A stretch of 37,014 nucleotides of DNA from an uncultured Roseburia sp. (GTDB lineage Bacteria; Bacillota; Clostridia; Lachnospirales; Lachnospiraceae), in contig CANRSX010000043.1 in the NCBI GenBank assembly GCA_947642555.1, positions 1 through 37,014 of the forward strand, given 5' to 3'. The notes below the pieces were generated by a model. The model was not told where the DNA came from. It saw only the letters and a list, made by a program, of their open reading frames with translations, and did no database searches. Made by a program: the position numbers and the translations under genes. Position 1 is the first letter of the stretch. The number at the start of each line of letters is the position of its first letter. Positions 7,634 to 15,262 of the stretch are shown in pieces.

Positions 7634-8947
7634 GTGAAAGTGATAATGGAACCGGCCCGGGAGATCCCCGTGGCTGTGGAGACAGATGTAATCGTACTTG
7701 GCGCCGGGCCGGCGGGTTTTTCCGCGGCGGTCTGCGCGGCGAGAGAGGGCGTGCGGGTCCTGCTTCTGGAGGGGAGCGGCGATCTGGGCGGAACGGCGAC
7801 CATGGGGCTTATGAGCCACTGGATCGGTCGGACAAAGGGCGGATTTTATGAGGAGATCCTGGATCGCTCCACGGAGTCCTCCGATAACCCGGGACTGGAT
7901 GAAACCTTCGGCGGCAGCGCCAGGCAGATCATCAACCCGGAGAAGTTAAAAAACGTGATGGCGGAACTGCTTGCAGAGTCCGGGGCAAAGCTTCGGCTTT
8001 CTACCCGCGCCTGCGAGCCGGTGATGGAAGGAGATACAATCCGGGGGATCTTTGCCGAGAGCAAATCCGGGAGGGAGGCGTTTCTGGCAGACGTCATCAT
8101 CGACGCCACCGGGGACGGCGATATCGCGGCGAAGGCCGGGGTGCCCTTTTCCATGGGACGGGAGACGGACGGAAAAATGCAGCCTGCGAGCATGCTGTTT
8201 AAGCTGGGGGGCGTGGACTATGAACGGGCCGTTTTCCCGGGAAGATTTGAGGATGAGACGCCAGTTCCCGCGGGGACCCTTCAGCATCTTGCAAAAGAGC
8301 AGTTAAAGGCGCCGCTTGGCCATGTGCTGCTGGTACGCTCCACCCTCCCCGGCGTCGTCACCTGCAATATGACCAATGTCCCGGATGTGGATGGAACGGA
8401 TGCCGCAGCCCTCACGGACGCGACACTTGTCTGCAGAAGACAGATGGAGGAGATCGTGGCGTTTCTGCGCAGGTATGCCCCCGGCTATGAAAACTGCTAT
8501 CTCATGAGCGCGGCCTCTGGCATCGGGATCCGCGAGACGCGCCATTTTCACGGGCAGTACGTGCTCACGGAGCAGGATATTTTAGAAGCGCGGGAATTTC
8601 CCGACCGGGTGGTGACAAATGCCCATTTTAATTTTGACATCCACAATATGAGCGGCGCAGGACTCGACGAGACCGGCGTGACCGCATCCTTTCCGCAGAG
8701 AAAAGGCTACTCGATTCCATACCGGTGCCTGCTTCCGCAACGCGTGAAGCGTCTGCTGCTGGCGGGACGCGATATCTCGGGCACCCATATGGCGCACTCC
8801 AATTACCGGGTGATGCCGATCTGCGCGAACCTCGGGCAGGCTGCGGGGACGGCGGCGGCACTCTCTATCCGCCAGGGCGTCACCCCGGATCAGCTCGACG
8901 TGAAAGACCTTCAGGAGGCGCTGCGGGGGCGCGGCGTTCTGATTTAG
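7634..8947 (+). CDS. FAD-dependent oxidoreductase (FAD_oxidored family)
   Basis: This 437-residue enzyme begins, after a short lead, with a dinucleotide-binding fold VIVLGAGPAGFSAAVCAAREG (~18-38) and an acidic strand end (LLLEGSGDLGG). It also has the second FAD-contact segment DVIIDATGDGDIAAKAG and a C-terminal LLLAGRDISGTHMAHSNYRVM motif. These are features of the PF12831-type FAD-dependent oxidoreductases common in gut Clostridia. The substrate is unknown. Its position directly after the sugar permeases suggests it oxidises the imported sugar or its product, which is inference. The start is a GTG at 7634 behind GAGGAGGC. The stop overlaps the convergent permease gene by 4 bp, leaving no room for a terminator between them. 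Confidence 0.88.
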   Translation: MKVIMEPAREIPVAVETDVIVLGAGPAGFSAAVCAAREGVRVLLLEGSGDLGGTATMGLMSHWIGRTKGGFYEEILDRSTESSDNPGLDETFGGSARQIINPEKLKNVMAELLAESGAKLRLSTRACEPVMEGDTIRGIFAESKSGREAFLADVIIDATGDGDIAAKAGVPFSMGRETDGKMQPASMLFKLGGVDYERAVFPGRFEDETPVPAGTLQHLAKEQLKAPLGHVLLVRSTLPGVVTCNMTNVPDVDGTDAAALTDATLVCRRQMEEIVAFLRRYAPGYENCYLMSAASGIGIRETRHFHGQYVLTEQDILEAREFPDRVVTNAHFNFDIHNMSGAGLDETGVTASFPQRKGYSIPYRCLLPQRVKRLLLAGRDISGTHMAHSNYRVMPICANLGQAAGTAAALSIRQGVTPDQLDVKDLQEALRGRGVLI

Positions 8948-10959
8948 CGCCCGCTGCTGATGCGGACGGCGGCATAGTAGAGGGCATACAGCAGGGAAAA
9001 CAGCGCCAGCGCGGTCACATAGGCGCAAAGGACCATCAAAAGATCTGGCGCCGCCGGGAGGGCGAGAAAGCTCCGCCGGATCTGCATGGCGCAGACATAC
9101 ACATAGCAGAAGCTGGCGGCAGCCGCCGGCAGGAGCGGGAACAGGAAGAGAAACGACAACTGCCTGTTCCTTTGCCGCCGGATCAGCCCTTCGCTCATTC
9201 CCAACTGCCGCAGGATGCGTTCCTGCTGCTTTTTTGCCTGCCGGTCGCTTAAGACCTGTGTCGAGAGCACCGCTGCCCCGATGATCTCCAGAAGGACCGC
9301 CAGATAAAACAGGCAGATCACGATGGAATAGAGATAGTGCAGTTCGGCCTTGTCCATCCATCTGCCGGAGAGGTAGTCCGTATTTTTAACGGTAAAAGCG
9401 GTGGGCGCGCCAGTCGGCGTGGCGGTCCCGGTGGACCGGTCCAGCGGGGTAAGGCCGCAGTCTGAGGCAATTTGCGAAAGCGCGTCCGTCTGCAGCGGGG
9501 CGTCGGTTACCCCTGCGTATACGGAATAGAGGACACGCAGGCCGGCCGCTGCCTCGTCCGGGATGATCAGAAGATATCCCGCGCCGTTTCCGTAGTCGTT
9601 CATCTGGGAAAAGGGTTCCGTAAAAACGCCCTCCTTTGCAAAGGAGAATTCCCCATAATGAAGATTCGCATCCTGCCGGATCAGCGCCTCCACATCCTTT
9701 TTCAGCGCGGGCAGGCAGTGGACATAGCACAGCGACGGGGAGAGGGTGACAGGCTCATAATGGAGGAGCGCCCGCAGCTTCTGATAATCGCTCTGCCGGA
9801 TACAGGGATCCCACGCAGATTCCACCCAGGGACGGCGCAGCGCCCGGCCTGTTTTTAAAACAACCTGGTCATAAACGGAAAGAAAATCCGTCCTCCCGTC
9901 TGTATAAATCCCATAGGAATATCCCGTGAGGGGGTAGTCCCGGCGGATAAGGTTCTCATACCGGGAAAAATCAGAAAGCTCCCCTTCGTGCAGAATCATC
10001 AGATCAAAGACGCCGGCATTGAACTGCTCCGTCACCATCAGGTTCACCGTGATCCCGATCCCGGCAAAGGTGACCGAGAGCAGGAACAGGGCGGAGAGCA
10101 TTCCCATAACGATGCTTGTCGAATGAATCTTTGCGGTAAAACCGCGGAAGGCGATCAGCCGGTGCTTCGCATATTTCCAGTCCGTGCGGTTCTCAAAGCG
10201 CCGGACGAGAAAGGCCGGGACGCTGAGAAAAAAGCCGGTCACGAACAGGATCAGACAAACGGTTCCCAGCAAAATGTCATACCCCTGGCCGAAGGGACGG
10301 TTCGTCAGGAGTAGAAACCCGGCGGCGCAGGCGAGAAGGGACAGGAAAAAAACGGCCACGGAAGCCGCGCTGCCGACGACAGGAGACGTTTCATTCTGTC
10401 TGTCGTAGTCCAGCATTTCGCGCAGGGTGGCCCGGCGGATCCAGCGCCTGTTTTTCCTTCCGGCATACAAAAGCATCAGGGCAAAGGAGAGAAAGGCCGG
10501 GAAAAGCGCTGCCGGCGACAGCCCGAAATGAAGCGCGTAGGGCAGCCCGAACATGTGTAGCAGCACAGCCTCCAGAAGCTGCGCGAACAAAAGTCCCGGG
10601 AGGATGCCGGATAGGAAGGCGATCAGGCCGATCCGCAGATTTTCCAGGGAAACAAGGGCGCCAAGGCCGCGGGAGGTAATGCCGGAGAGCATATAGAGGG
10701 CGAATTCCCGGCTGCGGCGTTTCAGCATATAGCGGATCATATAGCCGACGATCCAGCCGATCAGAAAAATGAGGAAACCGGTGGCCGCGGCAATCATCCA
10801 GGGCAGGATCTCCATGTCGGGAAGCGACGTGACAGGCTCCGAAAACATCAGGGAGAAAAAAGCGTACATCGCCGCCGACAGGCAGGTCAGGGTCACATAA
10901 AACAGGAGATACTCGCGAAACTGCCGCCTGGCGTTTTGCCTGGAAAGCATTCTTAACAT
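8944..10959 (-). CDS. Bce-type ABC transporter permease (FtsX-like, 10 TM)
   Basis: This 671-residue permease has seven helices in the first ~310 residues, then an extracellular domain of about 210 residues, then three helices (YSIVICLFYLAVLLEIIGA, LFLFPLLPAAAASFCYVYV and MVLCAYVTALALFSLLYALY). That layout, with the large loop between helices 7 and 8, marks BceB-type transporters. These remove cell-wall-targeting peptide antibiotics such as bacitracin from their lipid target and also act as the sensor for the partner kinase. It overlaps the ATPase gene by 7 bp. The exact antibiotic cannot be read from sequence. Confidence 0.9.
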   Translation of the reverse strand: MLRMLSRQNARRQFREYLLFYVTLTCLSAAMYAFFSLMFSEPVTSLPDMEILPWMIAAATGFLIFLIGWIVGYMIRYMLKRRSREFALYMLSGITSRGLGALVSLENLRIGLIAFLSGILPGLLFAQLLEAVLLHMFGLPYALHFGLSPAALFPAFLSFALMLLYAGRKNRRWIRRATLREMLDYDRQNETSPVVGSAASVAVFFLSLLACAAGFLLLTNRPFGQGYDILLGTVCLILFVTGFFLSVPAFLVRRFENRTDWKYAKHRLIAFRGFTAKIHSTSIVMGMLSALFLLSVTFAGIGITVNLMVTEQFNAGVFDLMILHEGELSDFSRYENLIRRDYPLTGYSYGIYTDGRTDFLSVYDQVVLKTGRALRRPWVESAWDPCIRQSDYQKLRALLHYEPVTLSPSLCYVHCLPALKKDVEALIRQDANLHYGEFSFAKEGVFTEPFSQMNDYGNGAGYLLIIPDEAAAGLRVLYSVYAGVTDAPLQTDALSQIASDCGLTPLDRSTGTATPTGAPTAFTVKNTDYLSGRWMDKAELHYLYSIVICLFYLAVLLEIIGAAVLSTQVLSDRQAKKQQERILRQLGMSEGLIRRQRNRQLSFLFLFPLLPAAAASFCYVYVCAMQIRRSFLALPAAPDLLMVLCAYVTALALFSLLYALYYAAVRISSGR

Positions 10960-11726
10960 GGCGCATCACCTCCCAGCAGCGAGAGGACGTCGAGGATTTC
11001 ATGATAAAATGTGCTCCGCGTTTTTTCACCCTTTATGATCTCATTAAAAATCCGCCCGTCTTTTAAAAAGAGAATCCGCTGCGCGTAGCTGGCGCAGAAG
11101 GCGTCGTGGGTCACCATGAGAATCGTCGCCCCCGGATCCCGGTGATAATCCGACATGAGCTCTAACAGGATGCGGGACGAGCCGGAGTCCAGGGAACCCG
11201 TGGGCTCGTCCGCCAGGATCAGCTTCGGACGGCAGACCACCGCACGTGCGAAGGCGCACCGCTGTTTCTGGCCTCCCGATACCTGGGAGGGAAATTTTTT
11301 CAGTGCCTCACAGATTGTTAACCGCGCGGCGATGTCCCGTACGCGCCGGTCCGTTTCCCGGGGCGGCAGCTCCTGGAGCGTTAAGGGCAGGGCGATATTT
11401 TCCTCCAGGGTCAGTGTGTCCAGAAGATTGAATTCCTGAAAGACAAAACCGAGGCTGTCGCGGCGGAAGGCGGCGATCTCATCGTCGGAGATGGCGGTGA
11501 TATCCCTGCCGTTTAGCAGGATATGTCCGGCGCTCACCGTATCCACGGTGGAGATGAGGTTTAGCAGCGTGGTTTTTCCGGAACCGGAGGCGCCCATGAT
11601 ACTGATAAACTCCCCCTCCTCCACGTCAAAGCTGATGTCCCGCAGCGCTTTTGTCACTGCGCCCGGACTGCCGTAATATTTTTCGATGTGTTCCACGGTA
11701 AGTAATGGCTGGTAAGCGGCTGTCAT
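10953..11726 (-). CDS. Bce-type ABC transporter ATP-binding protein
   Basis: This 257-residue ATPase powers the permease encoded next. Walker A is GASGSGKT (~45-52), the Q loop lies in [18 protein letters not shown], the signature is [14 protein letters not shown], Walker B is [13 protein letters not shown], and the H loop is MVTHD. The sequence belongs to the MacB/LolD/BceA branch. I chose the ATG at 11726, preceded by AAAGGAGAATATCATT, over an upstream in-frame start at 11789 that would overlap the promoter. The C terminus extends about 30 residues past the H loop, as in BceA proteins. Confidence 0.92.
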   Translation of the reverse strand: MTAAYQPLLTVEHIEKYYGSPGAVTKALRDISFDVEEGEFISIMGASGSGKTTLLNLISTVDTVSAGHILLNGRDITAISDDEIAAFRRDSLGFVFQEFNLLDTLTLEENIALPLTLQELPPRETDRRVRDIAARLTICEALKKFPSQVSGGQKQRCAFARAVVCRPKLILADEPTGSLDSGSSRILLELMSDYHRDPGATILMVTHDAFCASYAQRILFLKDGRIFNEIIKGEKTRSTFYHEILDVLSLLGGDAPC

Positions 11727-11756
11727 AATGATATTCTCCTTTCCCGGACTGGCATT

Positions 11757-11822
11757 ATTGTAGCAGCTGTCCGGGCGCAGTGGTATCAATGTGGATGGAT
11801 GTTATCTGACAGAATTGTAAGA
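11757..11822 (-). promoter_or_regulatory. Bce-type operator and activator-dependent promoter of the ABC genes
   Basis: TGACA (11807-11811), GAAT, TGTAAG (11816-11821) on the plus strand form TGACA-N4-TGTAAG, the half-site pattern I recall for BceR-like regulators. Downstream on the minus strand is a -10 TACAAT (rc of 11757-11762). The hexamer 17 bp upstream of it (TACCAC) is a poor -35. An operator just upstream of a defective -35 fits activation by the phosphorylated regulator encoded at 12843-13508. Confidence 0.65.
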
Positions 11823-11829
11823 TAAGAGG

Positions 11830-12846
11830 TCAGACGTTGAAAAAATCACCTTTCGGGAAATGCAGCCGGACGGTGGTAAACACCCCTTCCTCCGATTCCA
11901 GCTCAATTCCGATCCCAAGCTTTGCGCAAAGCTCACGGCACAGATACAGGCCGATGCCGGTGGCGCCGGCGCCGGTTCCCGCCCTTCCGTTGCTCCCGAC
12001 GAATCCTTTGTCGAACACGCGCCTTATCTCGCTTTTCCTTATGCCGATGCCTTGATCCGTGACGGAAAGCGTCATGCAGCCGCTTTCTTCCCGGGAGGCG
12101 ATGTCGATGGCCGGCGGCGCGTCACCGCAGTATTTCACACTGTTTGTGAGGATCTGCTGTAAGATAAACCGCAGCCATTTTTCATCGGAATACACCGTGC
12201 CGGAAAGAGCCTCCGTGGAGACGGAAGTATGGCTCTGTATCAGGAACTGACGAATATCTGCAAGTGTAGTTAAAACACAGTCTCTCAGCGAAACCTCGCG
12301 GATCAGGTAATCTTTTTCCACACTGTCCAGCCGGGCGTAAAACAGCGCACGCTCCACACTCTGCGAGATCTGTTCCGCCTGGGATAACAGTTTCCTGGTG
12401 AGATCCGACCGGTTATTTTCACATAAAAGAAAGATACCGGTCACCGGAACCTTGATCTCATGAACCCACTGCTCCACAAATTCGCGGTATTCGCGGTTCT
12501 GCCGCCGGGAGGCGGATACCTCCTCCGTCATGGATTTTAAGGCGGTGCGCATCAGCGAAAAATAGAACCGCTCCGTGGCGGAATGCGGCGCGTCGGCAAT
12601 TTCCGCCAGCAGATATTTGTGATCGCAGGAATCCTGCAGGGATCGGAGGGAAAGAAACCGTCTGTGCAGACAGCGATAGCGGCAGAAAAAATAACCGCTT
12701 ACGATACAAAGAAAACACAGCCACAGCAGAACCAGCTCGCCGCTTCCAAGGCCGAAGAGCCACAGGAGGGCGGAAATAAGGAGCGCGCCGGAAAAACAGA
12801 CGAACAGAGGAAGCCTCTGATCGATGAGATAATCATGCAGGTTCAT
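11830..12846 (-). CDS. Intramembrane-sensing histidine kinase (BceS-like)
   Basis: This 338-residue kinase has two closely spaced N-terminal helices (~13-32 and ~37-54) with almost nothing outside the membrane. This marks intramembrane-sensing kinases, which take their signal from the cognate Bce permease. The H box is FVEQWVHEIKVPVTG with His129. The ATPase domain has an N-box-like LQQILTNSVKYCG, a G1 box DQGIGI and a G2 box GATGIGLYLCREL. It overlaps the response regulator stop by 4 bp, so the two are cotranscribed. The kinase gene ends about 100 bp before the ATPase gene start, and that gap holds the operator. Confidence 0.92.
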   Translation of the reverse strand: MNLHDYLIDQRLPLFVCFSGALLISALLWLFGLGSGELVLLWLCFLCIVSGYFFCRYRCLHRRFLSLRSLQDSCDHKYLLAEIADAPHSATERFYFSLMRTALKSMTEEVSASRRQNREYREFVEQWVHEIKVPVTGIFLLCENNRSDLTRKLLSQAEQISQSVERALFYARLDSVEKDYLIREVSLRDCVLTTLADIRQFLIQSHTSVSTEALSGTVYSDEKWLRFILQQILTNSVKYCGDAPPAIDIASREESGCMTLSVTDQGIGIRKSEIRRVFDKGFVGSNGRAGTGAGATGIGLYLCRELCAKLGIGIELESEEGVFTTVRLHFPKGDFFNV

Positions 12847-13508
12847 ATTTTATACCCCATTCCGCGTTTTGTCTGAATCAGATCCTCAATGCCAAGAGCC
12901 CGCAGCTTTTCGCGGATCCGCATGACATTGACGCTGAGCGTATTGTCGTCGATGTGGATGTCGTTGTCCCACAGATATTCGGTCAGATCGGCCCGGGGCA
13001 CGATCTCCCCCGGATGTGAAAAAAGCACATACAGGATTTTCAGCTCCGTTCTGGTGAGGTCGGCCTCCCGCCCCTTTACGGCAAGGGTTCCGGCCACCGG
13101 GTTTAGCGTGATCCCGCGGTACGAGAGGCTCTCCGGCTTTTTTGCGCCGGCGCTTCGCTTTAACAGTCGGTTCATCCGCGCCAGAAGGATCGGGACATGG
13201 AAGGGCTTTGTGATATAGTCGTCTCCGCCTAAGGTCAGCGCCTCCAGCTCGTCCATCGCGGCGGTGCGGCCGGTGAGAAACAGGACCGGCACGTCGGAAT
13301 ATGCGCGGATTCCTGCGCACAGGCTGTATCCGCTCTGCCCCGGCAGGCTGATGTCCAGCAGGATCAGATCGGGATCCTCCGCCCGGATCAGGGAAAGCGT
13401 GTTCTCAAAGTCCGTGACGCAGACCGCAAGATACCCGGCGCCGGTCAGAAGCGTATATAATTCCTCCCGTATCAGGGCTTCGTCTTCCACAATCAGAATT
13501 TTTTCCAT
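12843..13508 (-). CDS. OmpR-family response regulator (BceR-like)
   Basis: This 221-residue regulator has a receiver domain with the acidic pocket ILIVEDE and phospho-acceptor Asp52 (LILLDISLPGQSG). Its C-terminal winged helix contains the OmpR-type LTRTELKILYVLFSHPGEIV and VNVMRIREKL segments, ending in IQTKRGMGYKI. It most likely activates the adjacent Bce transporter through the operator at 11807-11822 when the peptide antibiotic is sensed. I chose the ATG at 13508 (GGGAGGACGAC upstream) over the in-frame start at 13556, since MEKILIVEDE is the normal family N terminus. The order regulator-kinase-ATPase-permease is that of complete Bce modules. Confidence 0.94.
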   Translation of the reverse strand: MEKILIVEDEALIREELYTLLTGAGYLAVCVTDFENTLSLIRAEDPDLILLDISLPGQSGYSLCAGIRAYSDVPVLFLTGRTAAMDELEALTLGGDDYITKPFHVPILLARMNRLLKRSAGAKKPESLSYRGITLNPVAGTLAVKGREADLTRTELKILYVLFSHPGEIVPRADLTEYLWDNDIHIDDNTLSVNVMRIREKLRALGIEDLIQTKRGMGYKI

Positions 13509-13527
13509 GTCGTCCTCCCTGTCATGT

Positions 13528-13556
13528 ATTATAATTCGATACGGATGATGATTCAA
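13528..13556 (-). promoter_or_regulatory. Promoter of the Bce-type regulator/kinase genes
   Basis: On the minus strand TTGAAT (rc of 13551-13556) and TATAAT (rc of 13528-13533) are exactly 17 bp apart. The -10 lies 20 bp before the chosen ATG, so the leader is very short. This host promoter lies only 15 bp from the left 18-bp repeat of the integrated element. Confidence 0.7.
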
Positions 13557-13570
13557 CAGCGGATCGGGTG

Positions 13571-13588
13571 AAAATTAACAAACTCTTA
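13571..13588 (+). other. Putative attL core (18-bp direct repeat)
   Basis: AAAATTAACAAACTCTTA occurs here and again at 28842-28859 in the same orientation, with flanking bases that differ on both sides. It lies 155 bp from the integrase stop codon, as expected for a tyrosine-recombinase attachment site. Confidence 0.65.
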
Positions 13589-13592
13589 GATC

Positions 13593-13688
13593 GTGCTGAT
13601 TTTGATACAGAACATGCGTGCGGGACTGATGAAAAAATGCAGTAAATCCGGCATGTTGATGAAATCAGCACAGACTATGTTTTACTGC
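13593..13688. repeat. Nested inverted repeats between attL and the integrase gene
   Basis: GTGCTGATTT (13593-13602) pairs with AAATCAGCAC (13662-13671). Inside it AACATGC (13611-13617) pairs with GCATGTT (13651-13657). A further GCAGTAAA (13639-13646) can pair with TTTACTGC (13681-13688) as an alternative. No gene lies here. Such structure could be recombinase or excisionase binding sites or a folded transcript end. Confidence 0.6.
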
Positions 13689-13700
13689 TTTAAATTTTAC

Positions 13701-13719
13701 TAGTGACATATTAGTGACA
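13701..13719 (+). repeat. Left pair of TAGTGACA repeats (putative integrase arm sites)
   Basis: TAGTGACA occurs at 13701-13708 and 13712-13719, spaced 11 bp, one helical turn. A matching pair with the same spacing and orientation sits near the other end (28779-28797). Paired short direct repeats inside both ends of an element are typical arm-type sites for the N-terminal domain of tyrosine integrases. Confidence 0.6.
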
Positions 13720-13729
13720 CAGAGGAAGC

Positions 13730-13753
13730 CCCCCGGAGAACGATCACCGGGGG
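13730..13753 (-). terminator. Hairpin over the integrase stop codon
   Basis: CCCCCGG (13730-13736) pairs with CCGGGGG (13747-13753) and spans the integrase stop codon. On the minus strand it is followed by GCTTCCTCTG, which is only mildly T-rich, so it is a weak terminator or a transcript-end stabiliser. Confidence 0.5.
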
Positions 13754-14817
13754 CCTGCTTTTATAAGTTCTACAGCTTTACGAAGCTCTTCAATATCTTT
13801 ATGCGTATATGTCCGTTTGGTCAGGGTTTTGGATGCATGTCCGGCCAGCCGATCAATACATACCTCGTTTGCGCCCGCAGAGTCGAGGAGGGACACAAAG
13901 GTGTGTCGGCAGTCATGCGGCGTATGCTTCTCTGTGATACCGGCGTCTTTTAAAACCGTGCGGAATAATCTGTAGTAGGCCGTTTTCGTGACATTTTTGC
14001 CACTGTCCGGATCACAGATAAAAAAGCGGTTTTCGGGCATATGGCGGCGCGCTACGAGGCTTCTGACTGCTGAATGGATCGGTACAACCCTGTTTTTCCC
14101 GGCAATAGTCTTCACACCGCCGGTCATCAGCCAGTTTTCCAGGTCAACATCTGCGGACAGCATGGTGAGGAGCTCCGTGATCCGCCAGCCGGTGTATATG
14201 AGGATCAGTACAGTATCTGCATAGGGGATCCGATCGGCGCAGCTCCAAAGCTTTTGTATTTCCTCATGGGTGAACGGAACACCGGCTTCGTCGTCCTCGG
14301 CCTTTGTGATCTGAATATATCTGGAATAATCTTTGTCAATGATATCATATTCCATTGCATATTTAAATACCTGGTGCAGCAGGTTCGTAATATGTTCCAT
14401 GTACGCATGTGAAAGCGTATGATCGTCAAGAATCATCTGCATATCTCCGGCGCGGATCTCCCGGATCTTTCTGTCATGTAGGATGGCACATTTCTGAAAA
14501 GCCCCGCTGGTACATGCTATGGAACTTTTGGAATAGGTTTTGACCGGATTTTTATACTTCCAGTCGTACCACATCTGATATACTTCCTCAAAGGTGGCAT
14601 CCCGTTTTTTTACGTCAAACGGATTGCGGTTGTACTCGGCCAGGGCAATATCTGCATCCAGGCGGTTTTCGAAGCGTCCGAGGACATCATAGACGGGAAA
14701 TCCCCATTCACTGATGCGGGTGTTTACTCTGACTTCGTAAGGTCTGCGGCGTTTCCCGGACAGTCTGACGATCGTGCCGGAACCGTTTGGCCGTCGCATG
14801 GCTTTTCCTCTTGGCAT
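13744..14817 (-). CDS. int: Tyrosine integrase
   Basis: This 357-residue site-specific recombinase would integrate and excise the element. The N-terminal ~70 residues are a basic arm-binding domain (RRPNGSGTIVRLSGKRRRPYEVRV-like), about 75-170 a SAM-like core-binding domain, and 175-357 the catalytic domain. Visible catalytic residues are Arg212 (YTGWRITEL), a Lys near 236, His301-x-x-Arg304 (HDCRHTF), His327 (LAGHASK) and the nucleophile Tyr337 (TYTH). All expected positions are filled. It lies at the left end pointing toward attL, and the ATG follows AAAGGACTGG. No separate excisionase is recognised nearby, though the small HTH protein at 15910-16194 could serve. Confidence 0.95.
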   Translation of the reverse strand: MPRGKAMRRPNGSGTIVRLSGKRRRPYEVRVNTRISEWGFPVYDVLGRFENRLDADIALAEYNRNPFDVKKRDATFEEVYQMWYDWKYKNPVKTYSKSSIACTSGAFQKCAILHDRKIREIRAGDMQMILDDHTLSHAYMEHITNLLHQVFKYAMEYDIIDKDYSRYIQITKAEDDEAGVPFTHEEIQKLWSCADRIPYADTVLILIYTGWRITELLTMLSADVDLENWLMTGGVKTIAGKNRVVPIHSAVRSLVARRHMPENRFFICDPDSGKNVTKTAYYRLFRTVLKDAGITEKHTPHDCRHTFVSLLDSAGANEVCIDRLAGHASKTLTKRTYTHKDIEELRKAVELIKAGPR

Positions 14818-14860
14818 AAAAAACCAGTCCTTTCTTAAAAAAATGGGTGCACTTTCTAAA

Positions 14861-14905
14861 GGACTGTGATATACTGTGTTTGGGTTTGGCGGTATATCAT
14901 AGTCC
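14861..14905. repeat. 14-bp inverted repeat upstream of the integrase
   Basis: GGACTGTGATATAC (14861-14874) and GTATATCATAGTCC (14892-14905) are inverted copies with one mismatch and a 17-bp spacer. The dyad lies 44-88 bp upstream of the integrase start. It could be an operator for integrase control, a recombination-directionality site, or a leader hairpin. Confidence 0.55.
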
Positions 14906-14966
14906 GCTATGGTAACTGTCTGAATGGGCTCCGGCGGTGATGCGCCAGGGCCTTTTCAAATTATGG

Positions 14967-14995
14967 TTGAAAAATCTGCCTGAATGGCATATAAT
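14967..14995 (+). promoter_or_regulatory. Promoter of the antisense RNA of the TxpA-like locus
   Basis: TTGAAA (14967-14972) and TATAAT (14990-14995) are 17 bp apart, a near-consensus SigA promoter. No protein gene follows on this strand. The transcript would run into the terminator at 15066-15109. Confidence 0.75.
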
Positions 14996-15000
14996 ATGCT

Positions 15001-15119
15001 TAACAAGGGAGCCGGAAGGTGAATGCAGCTCACCCGACCCGGCGAATAACTAATTTAAACTTATGGAAATAGTCGTCCAGTCATTGCCAGTGAGCGGGAC
15101 GGCTATTTCTTATTTTTCA
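15001..15119 (+). ncRNA. Predicted antitoxin RNA (RatA-like) of the TxpA-like locus
   Basis: From the promoter at 14967-14995 a roughly 115-nt RNA would end at the hairpin 15066-15109 followed by TTATTTTTC. It has a 5' stem (GGTGA...TCACC around 15018-15034). Its 3' end overlaps the 3' end of the toxin gene on the other strand (15103 onward). Overlap at the 3' ends is the layout of the Bacillus txpA/ratA pair. The RNA is inferred from promoter and terminator only. Confidence 0.65.
15066..15119 (+). terminator. Intrinsic terminator of the TxpA-like antisense RNA
   Basis: GAAATAGTCGTCC (15066-15078) pairs with GGACGGCTATTTC (15097-15109), with one G-U pair, then TTATTTTTC. The stem overlaps the last codons of the toxin gene on the opposite strand. 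Confidence 0.8.
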
Positions 15120-15186
15120 AATTCAGAACGGCTACGATCAGTAAAGCAATGCTTACGATCAGACTCAATTCCTCATATGTACTCAT
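15103..15186 (-). CDS. TxpA/Hol_Tox-like type I toxin peptide (27 aa)
   Basis: The peptide starts MSTYEELSLIVSIALLIVAV and ends LNLKNKK: one membrane helix with a charged Lys-rich tail. The MSTYE start and this shape match the putative holin-like toxin family (Hol_Tox) and the start of Bacillus TxpA (MSTYESL, from memory). The ATG at 15184-15186 (minus) is preceded by GGGGAGGTGATTATT, a very strong site. A longer in-frame ORF reaches 15297, but this downstream start has the ribosome binding site and the family N terminus. The overlapping antisense RNA and a hairpin masking the ribosome site support a type I toxin. It probably stabilises the element. Toxicity is unproven. Confidence 0.8.
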   Translation of the reverse strand: MSTYEELSLIVSIALLIVAVLNLKNKK

Positions 15187-15191
15187 AATAA

Positions 15192-15225
15192 TCACCTCCC
15201 CCGAAAAGGTCTTCGGATCAGGTGA
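15192..15225 (-). promoter_or_regulatory. 5' UTR hairpin masking the toxin ribosome binding site
   Basis: On the minus strand TCACCT (rc of 15220-15225) pairs with AGGTGA (rc of 15192-15197), which contains the Shine-Dalgarno sequence. Inside, CCGAA (rc of 15212-15216) pairs with TTCGG (rc of 15200-15204). Folding would hide the ribosome site in the full-length mRNA, a known control layer in type I toxins. Confidence 0.7.
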
Positions 15226-15256
15226 GAGCACGTCCCCCGGCTCCCCGGTTAAGCAT

Positions 15257-15262
15257 ATTATA
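15257..15262 (-). promoter_or_regulatory. -10 box of the TxpA-like toxin promoter
   Basis: TATAAT on the minus strand (rc of 15257-15262) lies inside the right 27-nt inverted repeat. The hexamer 17 bp upstream (GGGCAA) is not a good -35, so this promoter should be weaker than the antisense RNA promoter. Confidence 0.5.

Noticed and set aside
8582..9361. 259-codon minus-strand frame across the oxidoreductase/permease junction
   Set aside because: It lies antisense over the oxidoreductase 3' end and in another frame of the permease gene. Its composition (Arg, Pro, Gly, His rich) is that of a shadow frame in G+C-rich DNA.
13697..13719. TAGTGACA repeats as the attachment core itself
   Set aside because: They are paired, similar but not identical between the two ends. 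The exact 18-bp repeat further out fits a crossover core better. It stays an alternative.
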